Source: Acridotheres tristis | Lineage: Eukaryota; Chordata; Aves; Passeriformes; Sturnidae | Length of the DNA: 64,000 nt | NCBI GenBank assembly: GCA_037013685.1 | Contig: CM072887.1 | Location: 89,796,347 to 89,860,346, forward strand | Direction of reading: 5' to 3' | Part shown: in pieces, positions 1 to 12,169 of the stretch | How the letters are laid out: every line of letters begins with the position of its first letter | Position numbering within the stretch: position 1 is the stretch's first letter | Notes under the pieces: generated by a model | The model's database searches: none | Told to the model about the DNA's origin: nothing | The model's input: only the letters and a program-made list of their open reading frames with translations | Translations under genes and position numbers: made by a program

Positions 1-760
1 TCAATACAGATAAGTATATCGGTGGTATAAACATTGGTAGAGCAATAAATAATAAGGGAGGCAGTTCAGTAATAAAGTTTGCTATGGGTCATTTGGTAAA
101 GATATGATAAGGCTAATCTGAACATATACAAAGCCATACAGTAAGAAAAAAGGAATCCATATCATATTTATGGAATAGGGAATAGTTATGTTGAAAGCAT
201 TGACTTGGACAAGGTTTAGAGTAAAACTGAATGAGAATGGGTTTTGAGTTTGTTAATTTTTAATACACCAAACCTATATATTAAAATAAAATTATTTAGC
301 TTGAAATTTTTTAATTTTTAATTCAATCCCAATTTTGAAATAGAAGAGATTTTAAATTTATTAGAATATTTGATTTGGAGGAAATAAAAAATATTAAACA
401 TGTCAGAGGAAAGCTTATAATTAAACATTATTTTTAAACTAAGAAAATCAAAATGTTTTAAATTCTGCAAGTCTGAAACCCCTGAAGCTAAAGCTGATTT
501 TGTTCTTTTAGCTCCCTCTTGAACGTTTCTCTGAATTGGACTTATTAATACTATGGACATGTGCTTGAAACCTCGTTTTATGATATTCCAGTATCATCTT
601 GAAGTATCTCTATAATTTGAATCATGCTGGATGTATGAGAACATAATGCCTTGAGTGTTAGGGTCTTACTGAGATACCTCAGCTGACTTTGTAAATAACT
701 CCTTCTATGAGAGGTCCTTTACTTTCCAGGAGATTAAAGAATGTAGGATACCTTTCTTAC
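1..760. other. AT-rich sequence, no gene seen
   Basis: No reading frame with recognisable protein content and no repeat I can name. The right edge abuts the 3' end of the minus-strand LTR that starts at 761. Confidence 0.6.
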
Positions 761-1650
761 TGTGCTGGGTTGATGCTGAGTGAATGCCCGTTGCCTCACC
801 AAGCTGCTCTTCCTCTCCTCTTCTGTACAGAGGAGAGAAAATATAATAAAAAGCTCAAGGCTCCATTTTAAGGACACATAGTGATCACTCACCAGTCACT
901 GTCATGGGCAAAACAGGCTTGACTGGGAAAACTAGTTAATTTGTTTACAATCAAATCACTGTAGGAAAATGAGAAATAAACCCCAAGTTTTATTTAAAAC
1001 CCTTCTCCCCTAAACACTTTTCTCCTGCCCCTCTCTTACCCTCTCCACCTCTCCCTTCTTCCCAGGCACACCTTCAGTCCAAAATTATCCCTCCTCTGCT
1101 GCAGCAGTGCAGGGAGACAGGGAATGGGCTCGTAGTCAGCTCATCACGTTGTCTCTGCTGCTCCTTCCTCCTCACTCTCTTCCCCTGATCCAGTATGTGG
1201 ACCCTCCCATGGGAGACAGTCCTCCACCCCTTCTCCAGTGTGCATCTTTCCCACAGGCTGCTGTTTTTCATGAGCTGCTCTAGCCTGGGTTCCTTCCATG
1301 GGCTGCAGTCCTGAAGGAGCTGGCTGCTCCAGTGTGTGTCCCTCATCTCTGCTCCTGGAGCACCTTCCCTCCTTAGTTCCTCACTGATCTTGGTGCCTGC
1401 AGAGTTTTCCTCTCACATAGTCTCACTCTTCTCTCTGGCTGCCATTGCACAGGGTTTTTTCCCCTTCCTCACTGTATTCTTCCACAGGCAGTACCAGTCT
1501 TGTGATGGCCTCAGCCTTGCCCAGCAGTGGGTCCATCTTGGAGCTGGCTGGAACTGGTTCTTTTGGACATAGTGGAAGCTTCCAGCAGTTTGTCACAGAA
1601 ACCAGCCCTGTAACTGTGCATGACCAAAACCTGGCCACACAAACAATACA
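761..1650 (-). mobile_element. Solo LTR, TGTATTG family (avian ERVL-type), nearly full length
   Basis: Read on the minus strand the element opens TGTATTGTTTGTGTGGCCAG at 1650 and closes CCCAGCACA at 761, giving the TG...CA ends of an LTR (TGT/ACA). The order of landmarks matches a songbird LTR family I recall: a GTGTGGC-rich 5' end, a segment around 1520-1560 that reads on the plus strand as the family's GGGTCCATCTTGGAGCTGGC block, a TTGCACAGGG block at 1446-1455, then GGCTGCAG/CTGCTCCAG subrepeats, then a purine-rich 3' part. Flanking pentamers are CTTAC (756-760) and CATAC (1651-1655), four of five alike, which fits a decayed 5-bp target duplication. No internal retroviral sequence lies on either side, so this is a solo LTR left by recombination. 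TATA and polyadenylation boxes are decayed. Short ORFs across it are chance frames. Confidence 0.88.
1206..1345 (-). repeat. Degenerate ~45-bp subrepeats inside the LTR
   Basis: Three successive units each start CCATGGG or CCACAGG, run through a GGCTGCAGT-like or GGAGACAGT core, and end CTCCAGTGTG or CTCTAGCCTG followed by a T/C-rich spacer. They form a diverged minisatellite-like array in the LTR. The same unit type recurs in the related LTR at 22612-23445. Confidence 0.75.
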
Positions 1651-3473
1651 CATACCCCTCTCTGACTTAGCTTACCCTGTCTTCTAAGCCAGGAAGATTA
1701 AAAGAGTGAGTCAGTAACTATGGTCAGGCCATGCAGCAGAGCTTATAGGTCCTGCTGTTGGATGAAAGCAGTTGGCAGCATCTGGAACTAGACATTGGTT
1801 AACCTAATAACAGCTGCCTTTTTCACAGTACGAGTCTTCTTATGTCTTCCATGCAGTTTTCTCATGGGAGCACCTACCTCCCAATTTAATAACTTCTGGT
1901 TGTTTTACATTTGGAATTATTTATGAATCTGTATAATATAATGCAAATTTATGATAATAATAGCCAAATAAAGCTGATGGTTAAAAAGGGAAAATAGTGA
2001 GTATTCTGTATTTTTAAAATGGGCTTTTTTTATTGTTAAGTGTGTCACAGCCCTGCAGGGTTCACTCAGTTCCACCACTCATCCTGGCACAGAATGCTGT
2101 TTATATTGCAACAATGTCAAGGAAATGCATAGAAGCAAAATAATGCATTTTTAAATGTTTCAGCTATATTAATTGAAATTTGAAATAATCAGTGAAATTG
2201 AATCTATTTTCTTGTGAGTGACAACGGACTTTGCCAAATGTTAAATCCCACAGCTGCAATGGGTGACTGTTCCTTTTCCTAAGTCTGCTTGACCTCAGTA
2301 TATTTTTCACTGCCATTCCAATGCACCATGGACTCTCTCAAGGGAAGCTACATATTTTCTAGTTATTTCCTTATTTTAATTGCTGTCTCATGCTGTACTG
2401 GTGGCAACTTTCTGTTCTTTCCTCATTCTCATTCTTAAAGAATATTTCAGTTCTTTGACTATTGCTTTTTTTCTGTTCTCATTGCTTCTAATGTCTTACT
2501 GCAGATATCAAACTGAGATATCAATGTAAAGAATAGTGCACTTAAAGCAAGTTCTTCCTCATTTCACCTGCTTGAGTCTTGTATCTTGTTTCCTTGTCTG
2601 AGCTGTTCTCTAAGACATATGTTAGGATCATGATATAGCAATCTATTTTCAACTTTAAAACTTATGGTCTTTGTTTCTTGTCTTGCCAGGCCTAAAAAAA
2701 TGATGATTTTACTTCCCATCAACCACTTTTATTTAGTTTGGCTTGTGCAGCAACCATCTTTTGAGACTGTCTTTATTCTTGAGTGCTACTAAAGCCTTTA
2801 TTCATGTTTCAGTTGTGCTATGGCATTCTGAAAATTATGCATGTAATTACGTGTCATTTAGGATCAACATCTAAAATAATTTCCAAAGTATTTATAATAA
2901 TTTTTCTTTTGGCAAAATGAAAAATTATTATCTAATTTTGTTTTAAGGGATAAAACTATAAAGTATAACACAAAGCCCCAAAACTTGATAATGCAATGAG
3001 CATAATTACAAAGCAGTATTTTATTTCCTTTTTTATTGTGTCCATAGTTAGAGTACACATATTGCTGCATCTTGCTACTCACTCAGTAGAGTTAGCTAGG
3101 AGATTTGATCCCTGTGTTATTTTTATCCTCTGGGCTTGCTCTCTTTAGAGACTGTATGATCTTCTTTGGGAAATGGCTGTTTGGTCTTGTGTATCCAAAA
3201 ATGCTCCTTACATTGCTGACACTATCAGAAATAAATAATAAGATTCGTGAAAGATCTCAGAGACTTTCAGCCTGCCCAGTAATGAATGATGATCATGGTT
3301 ATGGACAGGGACAGAACATACATTAGATGCTATGTAAATCTCAGCTGAACTCCAAATGCAGGGCATGAGCAGAATTTAGACCTTTGTTGAGAAGCACATA
3401 CATAAAAGATTAGATACGTGACAGAGCAGTTTGCAAAAGATTAAGAATCATTTGAGGTTATGTGGAAACAAAA
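1651..3473. other. AT-rich sequence between two LTRs, no gene seen
   Basis: Contains only short frames without recognisable protein. No named repeat was found. The sequence is rich in T and A runs. Confidence 0.55.
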
Positions 3474-4038
3474 TGTCATGGCCTAACCTGGCAGGCAGCA
3501 AAACACCATCCAGCTGTTTTCTCACTGCCCCCACAGTGGGATGAGAGAGAGAATAAAAAAAAAAAAGGAAAAACCTATTGCTTGAGATGAAATCAGTTTG
3601 AAAGGACAGAAAAGCGAAGAGAAAATACTAATAGTAGTAGTAGTAATAATAATAATGTTGATAATTAAAAGAAAAATACAAAGCTAATGATGCCCTATGC
3701 AATAATTGCTCGCCACCCACAGGCTGCTCGCCCAGCCTGCCCCCAAACAGCAGACTGCCACCCTTCCAGCCAGCTCTCCTCAATTTTATTGTTCAGCATG
3801 GTACCACGTACTTTGGGATATCCCTTTGGTCAGCTGGGGTCAGCTTTCTCAGCTCCATCCCTTCCCTGTTTCTTGTGCACTCCCAGCCTCCCTACTGATG
3901 TGGCAGGGTGAGGAGCAGAAAAGGCTACAACTACAACATCGATCATTACCAACAGTGCTCTCATCCTAAATCCAAACCACAGCACTGCACCAGCTACTAG
4001 GAGAAAAAATTAACTCTACCCCAGCAGAAACCAGGACC
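3474..4038 (-). mobile_element. Solo LTR of a common avian ERVL-like family (TGTCATGG...CCAGGAC ends)
   Basis: On the plus strand the element opens TGTCATGGCCTAACCTGGC and closes CCAGCAGAAACCAGGACC, the inverted form of a widespread bird LTR. Landmarks in order are a CAGTGGGATGAGAGAGAGAAT block (3535-3555), an ATAGTAGTAGTAATAATAAT tract (3631-3656), a CAATAATTGCTCGCCACCC block (about 3700-3718), a GGGATATCCCTTTGGTCAGC block (3816-3835), and a CTCATCCTAAATCCAAACCA block near 3960. In the family the promoter reads on the minus strand (TATA box, then an ATTAAA-type signal close to the GAGATAA-like segment); here the TATA region near 3782-3792 is decayed. No clear target duplication remains. The GTA/ATA tract is part of the LTR, not a separate microsatellite. 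No provirus body is attached. Confidence 0.9.
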
Positions 4039-7000
4039 ATAAGAAAGCCTAATAAGGTATTTAAGAAACACAGATAAGAAATTAATTGACTCATGCATTC
4101 TGTGATAGATGGCAGAATTTAATTATTGATAAAATAGATTAGCAACTGAGTATAAAAATAGAGGAAGGGTTTGATTTAAAAATGAAAAGCCTAGAAAAAG
4201 AAAGATCATACCTAAAACTACTCAGAACCCTTAAATTTCAGCCATTCTGAGATCCAATATTAAAATCATTTCTCTAGGCTTTTTTAATTTTCATTTTTCA
4301 GTTCATTTGGTATTTCTGATTTTTTGTTGTTGTTCTTTTTTGTTCCTCATCTCTGGACACTTGCTGGTTTTACCTCCTCGAAACATCTGCAGGAAAAACC
4401 ACAGTGCTACCACAGCAAGGAAACGTGGTCCAGGCTCACTGAGGTTCTCTGGGTGAGGGTGAGAGCCAGGGTGAAAAAGGCCATGGCTAGCAGTAGGGAA
4501 TGGCAGCATACCCCATCTGTTTTTTTCCAGTTGCTTTGGTATTTGTTTGTGCAGTGGAAGTGATGGCAAGTCCTTTAGACCTTTTAGAATTTGGTTAGTA
4601 GATTAAAGTTGGGAGACAGTTAACTGGAACAGAACTTTCTTCTAAAGGTTTTGTTGTGGTTTTCTTCTTAAATTAAATTTTGTTTCCTATTCCAGCATTA
4701 CACTTGAGACCATCATACAAACCCTCCTCTTTACACAGTTTTTGCTGCTCTAATTAATTCTCTTCTTTTCTTCTGTAGGCTCCCATCTCTCCTCCCTTCT
4801 GAAACTAGATCAAATAATAGAGGCAGGCTTCCAACTTTGTTGTTTGATGTGCTTTTATCAAAAAATGAAGCAAAAATAAAAAGTGTGACTTTCTTATTAT
4901 GATACTGTTGTTTGCTAAAATGAGGTCTCTGTGAAAAAAATATTGAGCTTTTAAGATACCAATCGGCCGTGTGATAAAACCTCTCACTCTCCAACACGTG
5001 CCAAATCTTAGAAATGCACCTGCTGTTGTTATATTAGTTTTAAGAACTCAGAGATGAAGGGTATAAAGTATCTCAGTCACCAAGCAGACTGCAGGATAAT
5101 CCACTAATCCAGAGAGATGAAAGGAAATGCAGATTTTATGCCCTCTTGAGAGTGGCAGCCTGTCAAAAAATAGATCCTTCTGCTCAGTTTGCCAGAAAAA
5201 GAGAAAAGAGAAGGAAAAGGTCTCTATCTCAGAGACACAAACACACGTACATGGACACAATAAGAATGTCTGTGCTACAGAAGTACATAAATCAACACCC
5301 CTGGTAGAAATCAATGCCAAAACATATATTGATATGTACACCTATTCCTTTTATATGGGGGAGTAAATAATTCTCTTTAAAATATGAGGACAAAAAAAGC
5401 CAGGATATCTAACAGATAAAAATCAAAAGAGGAGTATATGCAAAATAAACATTTTCTTCACAACATGCACTAAAAATTAAAGTTGCAGAACACAATTGTT
5501 CCAGAAGAGTTTTGAGGTATCTTATTCCAATAACAATCATGCTCAATACACAAAACTTGCATGTTCCAGGGGTTTTGGAGGTCAGATTCTGCTGCCTTTA
5601 TGCATGACAAATGCTAAATATATTTGCAATTAGTAATAAGAGACTAAGAGAAATTTGGATTTGCATTTTGTAATGTAGTCATACATTTTCATGTGAACCT
5701 CATGTGTATATGAGAGATTTTTTACTGGAGAATGTGACAATATTACTTTGAACACAAGAAAGAAAACCTGTGTGTTCATCCCCATTTCTTCAGGTGCCTT
5801 GTATTTAATCTATTTTTTATCTTTTATGTTCACAGGGTCCAGAAGGTGAAGGTGAGGATGGAAAAGCATATCAGGCAAAATGTGGATAGAGTCAGCAGTA
5901 AAAGAAAAAAATGCATGCTGTCCTCTACTGTGCAAAGCAAGCATAATTGCTGACAGGAAGAAGTTCACACTTCTGGAAGAAAAAAATAACCAAGAAAAAT
6001 TCTACATAAAACAGAAGAAAAAATACAAAAAAGAATAGATACTGTTTTTCATTTCATGGCATAAATTATGATTAATTTTGATTTGAAAAACTTATGTAAA
6101 TACATTTATCTGGTCTGTAATTTGCATTCTGTAGGTCTTCATTACGTTTTAAACTGAGTACTGTTCATTGTCTGAGATGATGTATGTCATGATCATAACT
6201 AAATGATGACAAACATTTAAACATATAAGTATTATTTTAGTTCAAAAGCACAGTAAATTAAAATAATTCATTTGAACTTTGGATGATAAATTAGTGAATA
6301 CAATATATAGTACTGCTAGTGTTCCTGCATTCAATAGATGCAACTGTGTATGTATGTATAACTGTGCATACAGTTTGCAAGACTTTGTTTTATTAAATAC
6401 ATTGAAAATCTGACCAATCTACCTTTAGTGGGAACTCTGATTTGCTGGGGAAGGAGTGTCATGATTCATAATGTCGATACTGCTTTTAGAAGAAGAGATG
6501 CTAGAAACAAGGCGTTACAAATCAGCTTCGCCGTGTGTTAGGAAGCAAGGGTGATAGGAATAGGAAAGCATTACCTGCACTTGAGAGAGGGAGAGGAGCT
6601 TTTCACTGCCACAGGGAGACACAAGGCAGGCAGCCAGTGCAAAGGTTATAGCCATGTAGTAGAACCCAGGATGCTTTTACCTCCCTGTTAAACCCCTTCT
6701 TGTGCTGCCTTGCAGTAGAATTGGTAGCTCTGAATTGTCAAAGAAGCACCACAACTTCCTCCTGGATCCTTATCCTTATCCTGGCTGTAGCTTGGCTGAC
6801 CTTGAGCTTCTGTTGCTCTTGGGAGCAGCAGAGGACTTGACTAGGTAAGGATAGCCAGGGAGGATCTCTGGCTTCCTGCAAGGAAATGAGCTTGGCCACA
6901 GCTGCACTACTTGCCTGCTGGTCAGAGTGGGGTTGGATAGCAATGCCTGTGTAGTCCTGAAAGAGATTTCATGCTCTACAAACCCTCTAGGCAAAAACTG

Positions 7001-10000
7001 TTTCCTTAAATGCTGTGTTAAATGAGAAGGTTTGATATGGCATGAAATACCCCCTGTAAGGATAATTATGGCAGTCCCATGAAAAAGAGAGGTCACAGAA
7101 TCACAGAACACTTACTCCTTGGTCTTTTCCATGGGTTTTTAAAAGCATTTCAGAAGAACAAAGTGTTAAGAAGAGATTCAAACAGAGCAGTGAGATGGCT
7201 TTTTGTATATTTATGAACAGAAAAAGACACAAGGTGGGGAAAGTAAGAAGGCTCACAATCCCAGAGTATTAGTATTTGATGTTAATATTCATCCAATTGT
7301 GCAGAAACGCAAAATTAGACTTAAATTCTTAGTTAAGAATGCTTTGAGGATTCTACAAAGATAGTGAAATTAAAACCATTAAGATAAAGATGATACAAAG
7401 CTGCAACATATTTTAATTATTATTTTTTAAAACAGCACTACAGGTCAAATAATAATTAAACTGAATACGATTTCAGAAAACACCAGTTAAGCTATCCATA
7501 ATGCATATGGACACAATGACTTAATTTGGCTGTTGTGTACGTCCCTTGCATCCCTCCTGCCAGTGAGGTGGGTAAAATGATGTGCTATAATATTCAGTTC
7601 TTCTTCATTAAATCTTTGTCTTGAAATTGATGACAATTATAATGAAAAAAGGTTTCTGAACAAACCTAGTTTCATAAGGACTCAGTAGAGGTACAAACAC
7701 CACTCTCACTTCAGGTTTTTCTTTTTTCCCATGATATTCATCCAGTTATATCTATTACATAGAAAAACATGTGCAAAGCCAAAAGAAACAGAGTACTAGG
7801 TGTTTGCAGATGCTGAGGAGTTGGAAGCACCTTCCTTTTTTGAAAGTGTCTGGAGGGGACTTGGATGTCAATGCTTTTTTGCTTAAGGAAATTTGAGTCC
7901 ACCTCTATTCTAGCAGTAAAGTAAGTGGTCAAGTCATTAAATTATAGTCTGTGCCTATATCTGGGAATACAATTCTCTCCTATTGCTGGTGCAGTGAGTT
8001 GCTCTCAGTCTATCCTGTTAAAGAAAATTCACCTTGTCTAGTACACTGAAATATTTATTGTGAGTAATTCTATGGCCTGGTTAGGACACTTAAAAAAAAA
8101 AAAACAAAACCTCCCTACTTTCTGCTTGGTTCATATGAACAATGAATGTCCTTGCAGAATTAATATTGAATTTACCACCCTTACCCAGGAAATGAGTGAT
8201 CTTAAATCTTCCCCTAGTTCAGTGCATTTTTAATTAGGAAGGCAAAGTGAAATTGCCCTGGTAAACAAGATTTAAAGCTCCTTCTCTTCGAACCAGTGGT
8301 TTGGACTATCTTTTTGAAGGCATCTACCAATTCAGGTGGGTCAAAGGTGCAAACCAAAGCAAGATTTCTGACTTTCGGTGGGCTCTATTTTCTTCAGCAT
8401 TAAGAGAGTATTTGCACTAGGATTTTGTCTTTAGATCAGAAATGCATTTTTCAAGTGACTCTCCCAGTCACTTCTACCTCCTGTACATTGGCTCACACCA
8501 AAATACAAAGCCTGTGATCCAGCTGCACACAGCAAGCGGGTCAGAACCACATTAGTCTAAAGTAGCAACCCCTGAAAGTCATATGGCATAAATGAAATGC
8601 CTTAATTGCTTTTTCTCTCTACAAATTTGCAGTGACTGGACTGCATTTCTTCCTAAATCAGGCAATTCAATGCCTTAACTTCACCTTTGCTGCAAGAGTG
8701 ATTTTTGGTGACTTCAGCCTACATACGAATCATTTAGAAGGGACCAAACCCACAATTTCTGACATTTCCACTGGTTCTAAGAATGAAAAGAGTGGATTTA
8801 TTTAAATTATAACATGCTTTTGTTACATTTGCAGATTTGATTTGCCCCATGAAAAGTTTTCATGCATATTTGCAGCTCCAGTTGAACTATAATTCTATGC
8901 ATAAACATTTGCACCTGTATTATATTTTAGGCATAAAAATCAATAAATTGTCCTGATTGACACTAATTTTCAGTATGAAAGAGCATAATGTGCAGGACCA
9001 ACCAACTTTTTATGTTAAGGGGATAGGGAGGCTGACAATACAGACTTTAAACTTCTTTGGGGAATGCAGTGTCTTAACAAATTCCCTGATATTATCTTCT
9101 GGGGTATGTTTAATGATTAGGAGCTGTTGACTAACCAAAATAGATTATAGACTGCCAAAAATATGGTTCAGAATTGTTTATGCAATATAATTTCTCAGAT
9201 AATTCTTTTCTACAGTGGAGGTATTTTCTGTCTTGATTATTGATAATAGACACTAGCTGCTGGATTTTCTATGGATGATATTACTTTTATTAACTGTACC
9301 ATCAGTACTATGTTTTGGGGTTCAAGCCATGGACTGCAGCCATCTCCAAAAAGATGTGCAACTAAGCAAGTGGAGAATTAATGATTTACATCAGCTACAA
9401 ATGCACCATTCACCCAAATGCTGCAAGCAATTAATTTCATAAGGTATTCTAATGAATGATATTCTAAAATGAACCAGTGTGGAACCTGCCAACTTCTTTC
9501 CAGAACAATCTTTGATATGAGACAACAATGAGTATGCAGAGCCTTTGAAAATTCGTGCAAATTATTTCTGGATTCCTTGACTTCATTTTTTTCCTTCTAA
9601 GATATTAACTATTTTAATATAGCCTTCTTGCTGAATTACAAACAGGACTCATTTTTGCTGATTATTTATTTCCTTGGCTCTTACTTGTAGCACAGCTGAG
9701 CTTTATTTTAAGCAATCTTTTTTACTTCTTCAAATCTCACACACAGTGCACTCTTCTGCATGATCTGAATAGATTTAATTGTACTTTATTTGGGCTGGTA
9801 TTGAGTAAATGTACATTTAAATTAAAAATTAGGAAGGACTACAGTAAAAGATTTGCCAAATTGCACCCTAAAGGATAACCATATACTTGATTTACAGAAT
9901 GTATTTTAAATTTTCACTTTAATCCATTCACACTTGTGAAACTGTGGGATATTCCCTGAAGCTTCCTTCTTGCCAAATAGTGTACTCTCACAGACTGATA

Positions 10001-12169
10001 CATTAACCAGTTGATTCTGATTACACAGACTGCATTTTGAATGCACATAAAAGAAATACATTTTTAGTTGCTTATTCATAAGGTTGAATATTGTGATTGG
10101 TGTTCTCAATATAAAAATATCTCCTGGTATCATAAAATAATTCTTTATGCTGCATTTAAGTCCCTTTTAATCTTTACAGATAAACGTCACAACTGTTGAA
10201 GATCAGGTGATATACTAAAATCCTTTCTACTGATCCCAGCAACTGTTTCTGTGTTATTATATTGCAGGAGCTTTATGGGTCTTCATATGAATTAAGTGAC
10301 AATATTGTTGAAGAGAGCAATGGTACAGTTCTCAATGGGCAATGAAAGTGAAGTCATGGGCCATTGTAACCAGGGAACGAGATTACAGTCCCTTAAAATT
10401 ATTTATAGGAAAGAAAAACTTGGAAACAAACATTTAAGACATTGAATACCTTGTAAAATCTAAGATGTGCATATTTTAGAAAAAATCACTTAAAATTTTG
10501 GGATATGTACATGTAACTATGACATAATCAAACTTGTCCCCTGTAAGTGAAACTCATCTATTATCCTCTCGTCTATCTATGCCTTTTCCACAAATGCCTC
10601 TATATTTTTGCCCTTATTAATTCATGAACTTGTAAGTCCTTTTATTCATGTGCACTTGGGTGACAGTGTGTGTACAACGCTTTTGTTAGAAAAGAGCAGG
10701 CAGAGAACACAAAATACTTGCCAGATTTCTGTGTTGATGCACCTGAAAACAGAGATTCTCCTACTAGAAACATCCATGCTGTTTCATGAAGAGATGGAAA
10801 ATCTCCAGGAGGGTATTTTACATTACTGTTAGCAGTTCTGGTTCTGAGAACATTTTTAATATTAGTTTCAGATAAAGAAATACATCTAAATTTAGCTCTC
10901 CTTAGTATTCATTTCTGTGAAGGTATAAAAATCTGATGAGAAAAAACAAGATCTACAAAAAAAGGGCAATGGCCAAACAACAAATATGAGACAAAAATAA
11001 TAGTGGCCCCCCACCCTCATTTTGTGTGAAGTCTTACAACAGTTCAGAAAATTATTGTAGTGCATTTCAAAATGTCATCATAAGATTGATAGAAGGTTAT
11101 AAGATGGCAGTGAAAATAAACAAGATCCAAAGAGTTCAGCATCAGGGAATAGGGATGTACTACCTGATGTTGGCCACAAAGGAAAAGTACATCAAGGACA
11201 GAAGGAAGCTTAGACAGAGAAGGCTGTTGAAGATTATATTATTCTGGCTTCCCTGAAGAGCTCTCTAGAGAATCTCAGTAGATTTACTGGGTTCAGTAAC
11301 ATGGCTTCTTGGTGGCTGATAGGGAAAAATTATTGTCAAAGAGATTCTGGCTTTATTGTGTGAGAATGTTTGCAGCTAGCTGGACACTTGGTGTTTGCCC
11401 TCAAGAGTTTTCATTGTGAGTGAAAAATCACATCTAAAAAGTTATGGATGCCTTTGAAAATTATTCCTTGTCTCTATGACTGCCCTCAGTATGGATTTTA
11501 CCTTTCACAAAAGCTTTGGGGGTGATGTGTGGCCACAGCAGTGCATCAGGCACAAACAAGTTTTCCTACAGTTCAGGTGTTTTAAAGGGCTCTTACTATG
11601 TTATAGCCCACTGTCTGCAGCCAGATGCTAGATTAATTTTAGGCACTTTAGCTGACATCCTTGAAATTAATAGGAATTTTCCCTAATTCTCATATTTGAA
11701 CCATGCTGTCTAAACATCTTTTAAAAGTTGTCAGAGCCTCAGGGACACACATTTTTGGGAAGAAGCAGCATTAGTAATAAAGCAACACAGAAAACATTTG
11801 AGAGTGTAGAGAACTGATTAAAACAGATTCTCTGGTTTGGATCTCAGTAGGCACAATACGGCGCATTTTATGACTGAAGATAATTATAGGATATTTGTGT
11901 GATTAAGTTCACAATTTTCATATAAAATCAAAAAGAAATATCTTGTATTGTTTCTTTTTCAGGCTGACTTTCCTTTGAAGTTGTGTTTTCTTTAGCTTTA
12001 GTAAAAAAGACATTGAATGAAAGAAGCTTGTGCTAAGTTGCATTTCTGCAAAACATTTAGTCTCCAAATATAATATTTATTTTAAATTGAAGTTTTAAAT
12101 ATTAAATATTGTGTTATATCATGCCATATGGTGTAAAAACTTACTCAAATATTCACAAAGGAGTACAGA
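4039..12169. other. 8 kb AT-rich stretch, no recognised gene or named repeat
   Basis: All reading frames are short and lack recognisable domains. It holds a candidate splice-bounded exon at 6716-6844, a short TCACAGAATCACAGAA motif at 7092-7107 that resembles a CR1 tail without the rest of a CR1, an A-run at 8092-8105, and a POU-like motif at 8862-8875. Otherwise nothing supportable. Confidence 0.5.
6716..6844 (+). other. Candidate exon (splice signals only)
   Basis: A pyrimidine-rich stretch ending TGCTGCCTTGCAG (6703-6715) makes a good 3' splice site, and CTAG followed by GTAAGG at 6845-6850 makes a good 5' splice site. The 129 bases between are open in one frame (codons from 6717; 42 codons plus 2 bases), rich in Leu with a short Tyr-Pro repeat. 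I do not recognise the peptide. One frame in three staying open for this length is not improbable, so this is a guess and could equally be a non-coding RNA exon or chance. Confidence 0.15.
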
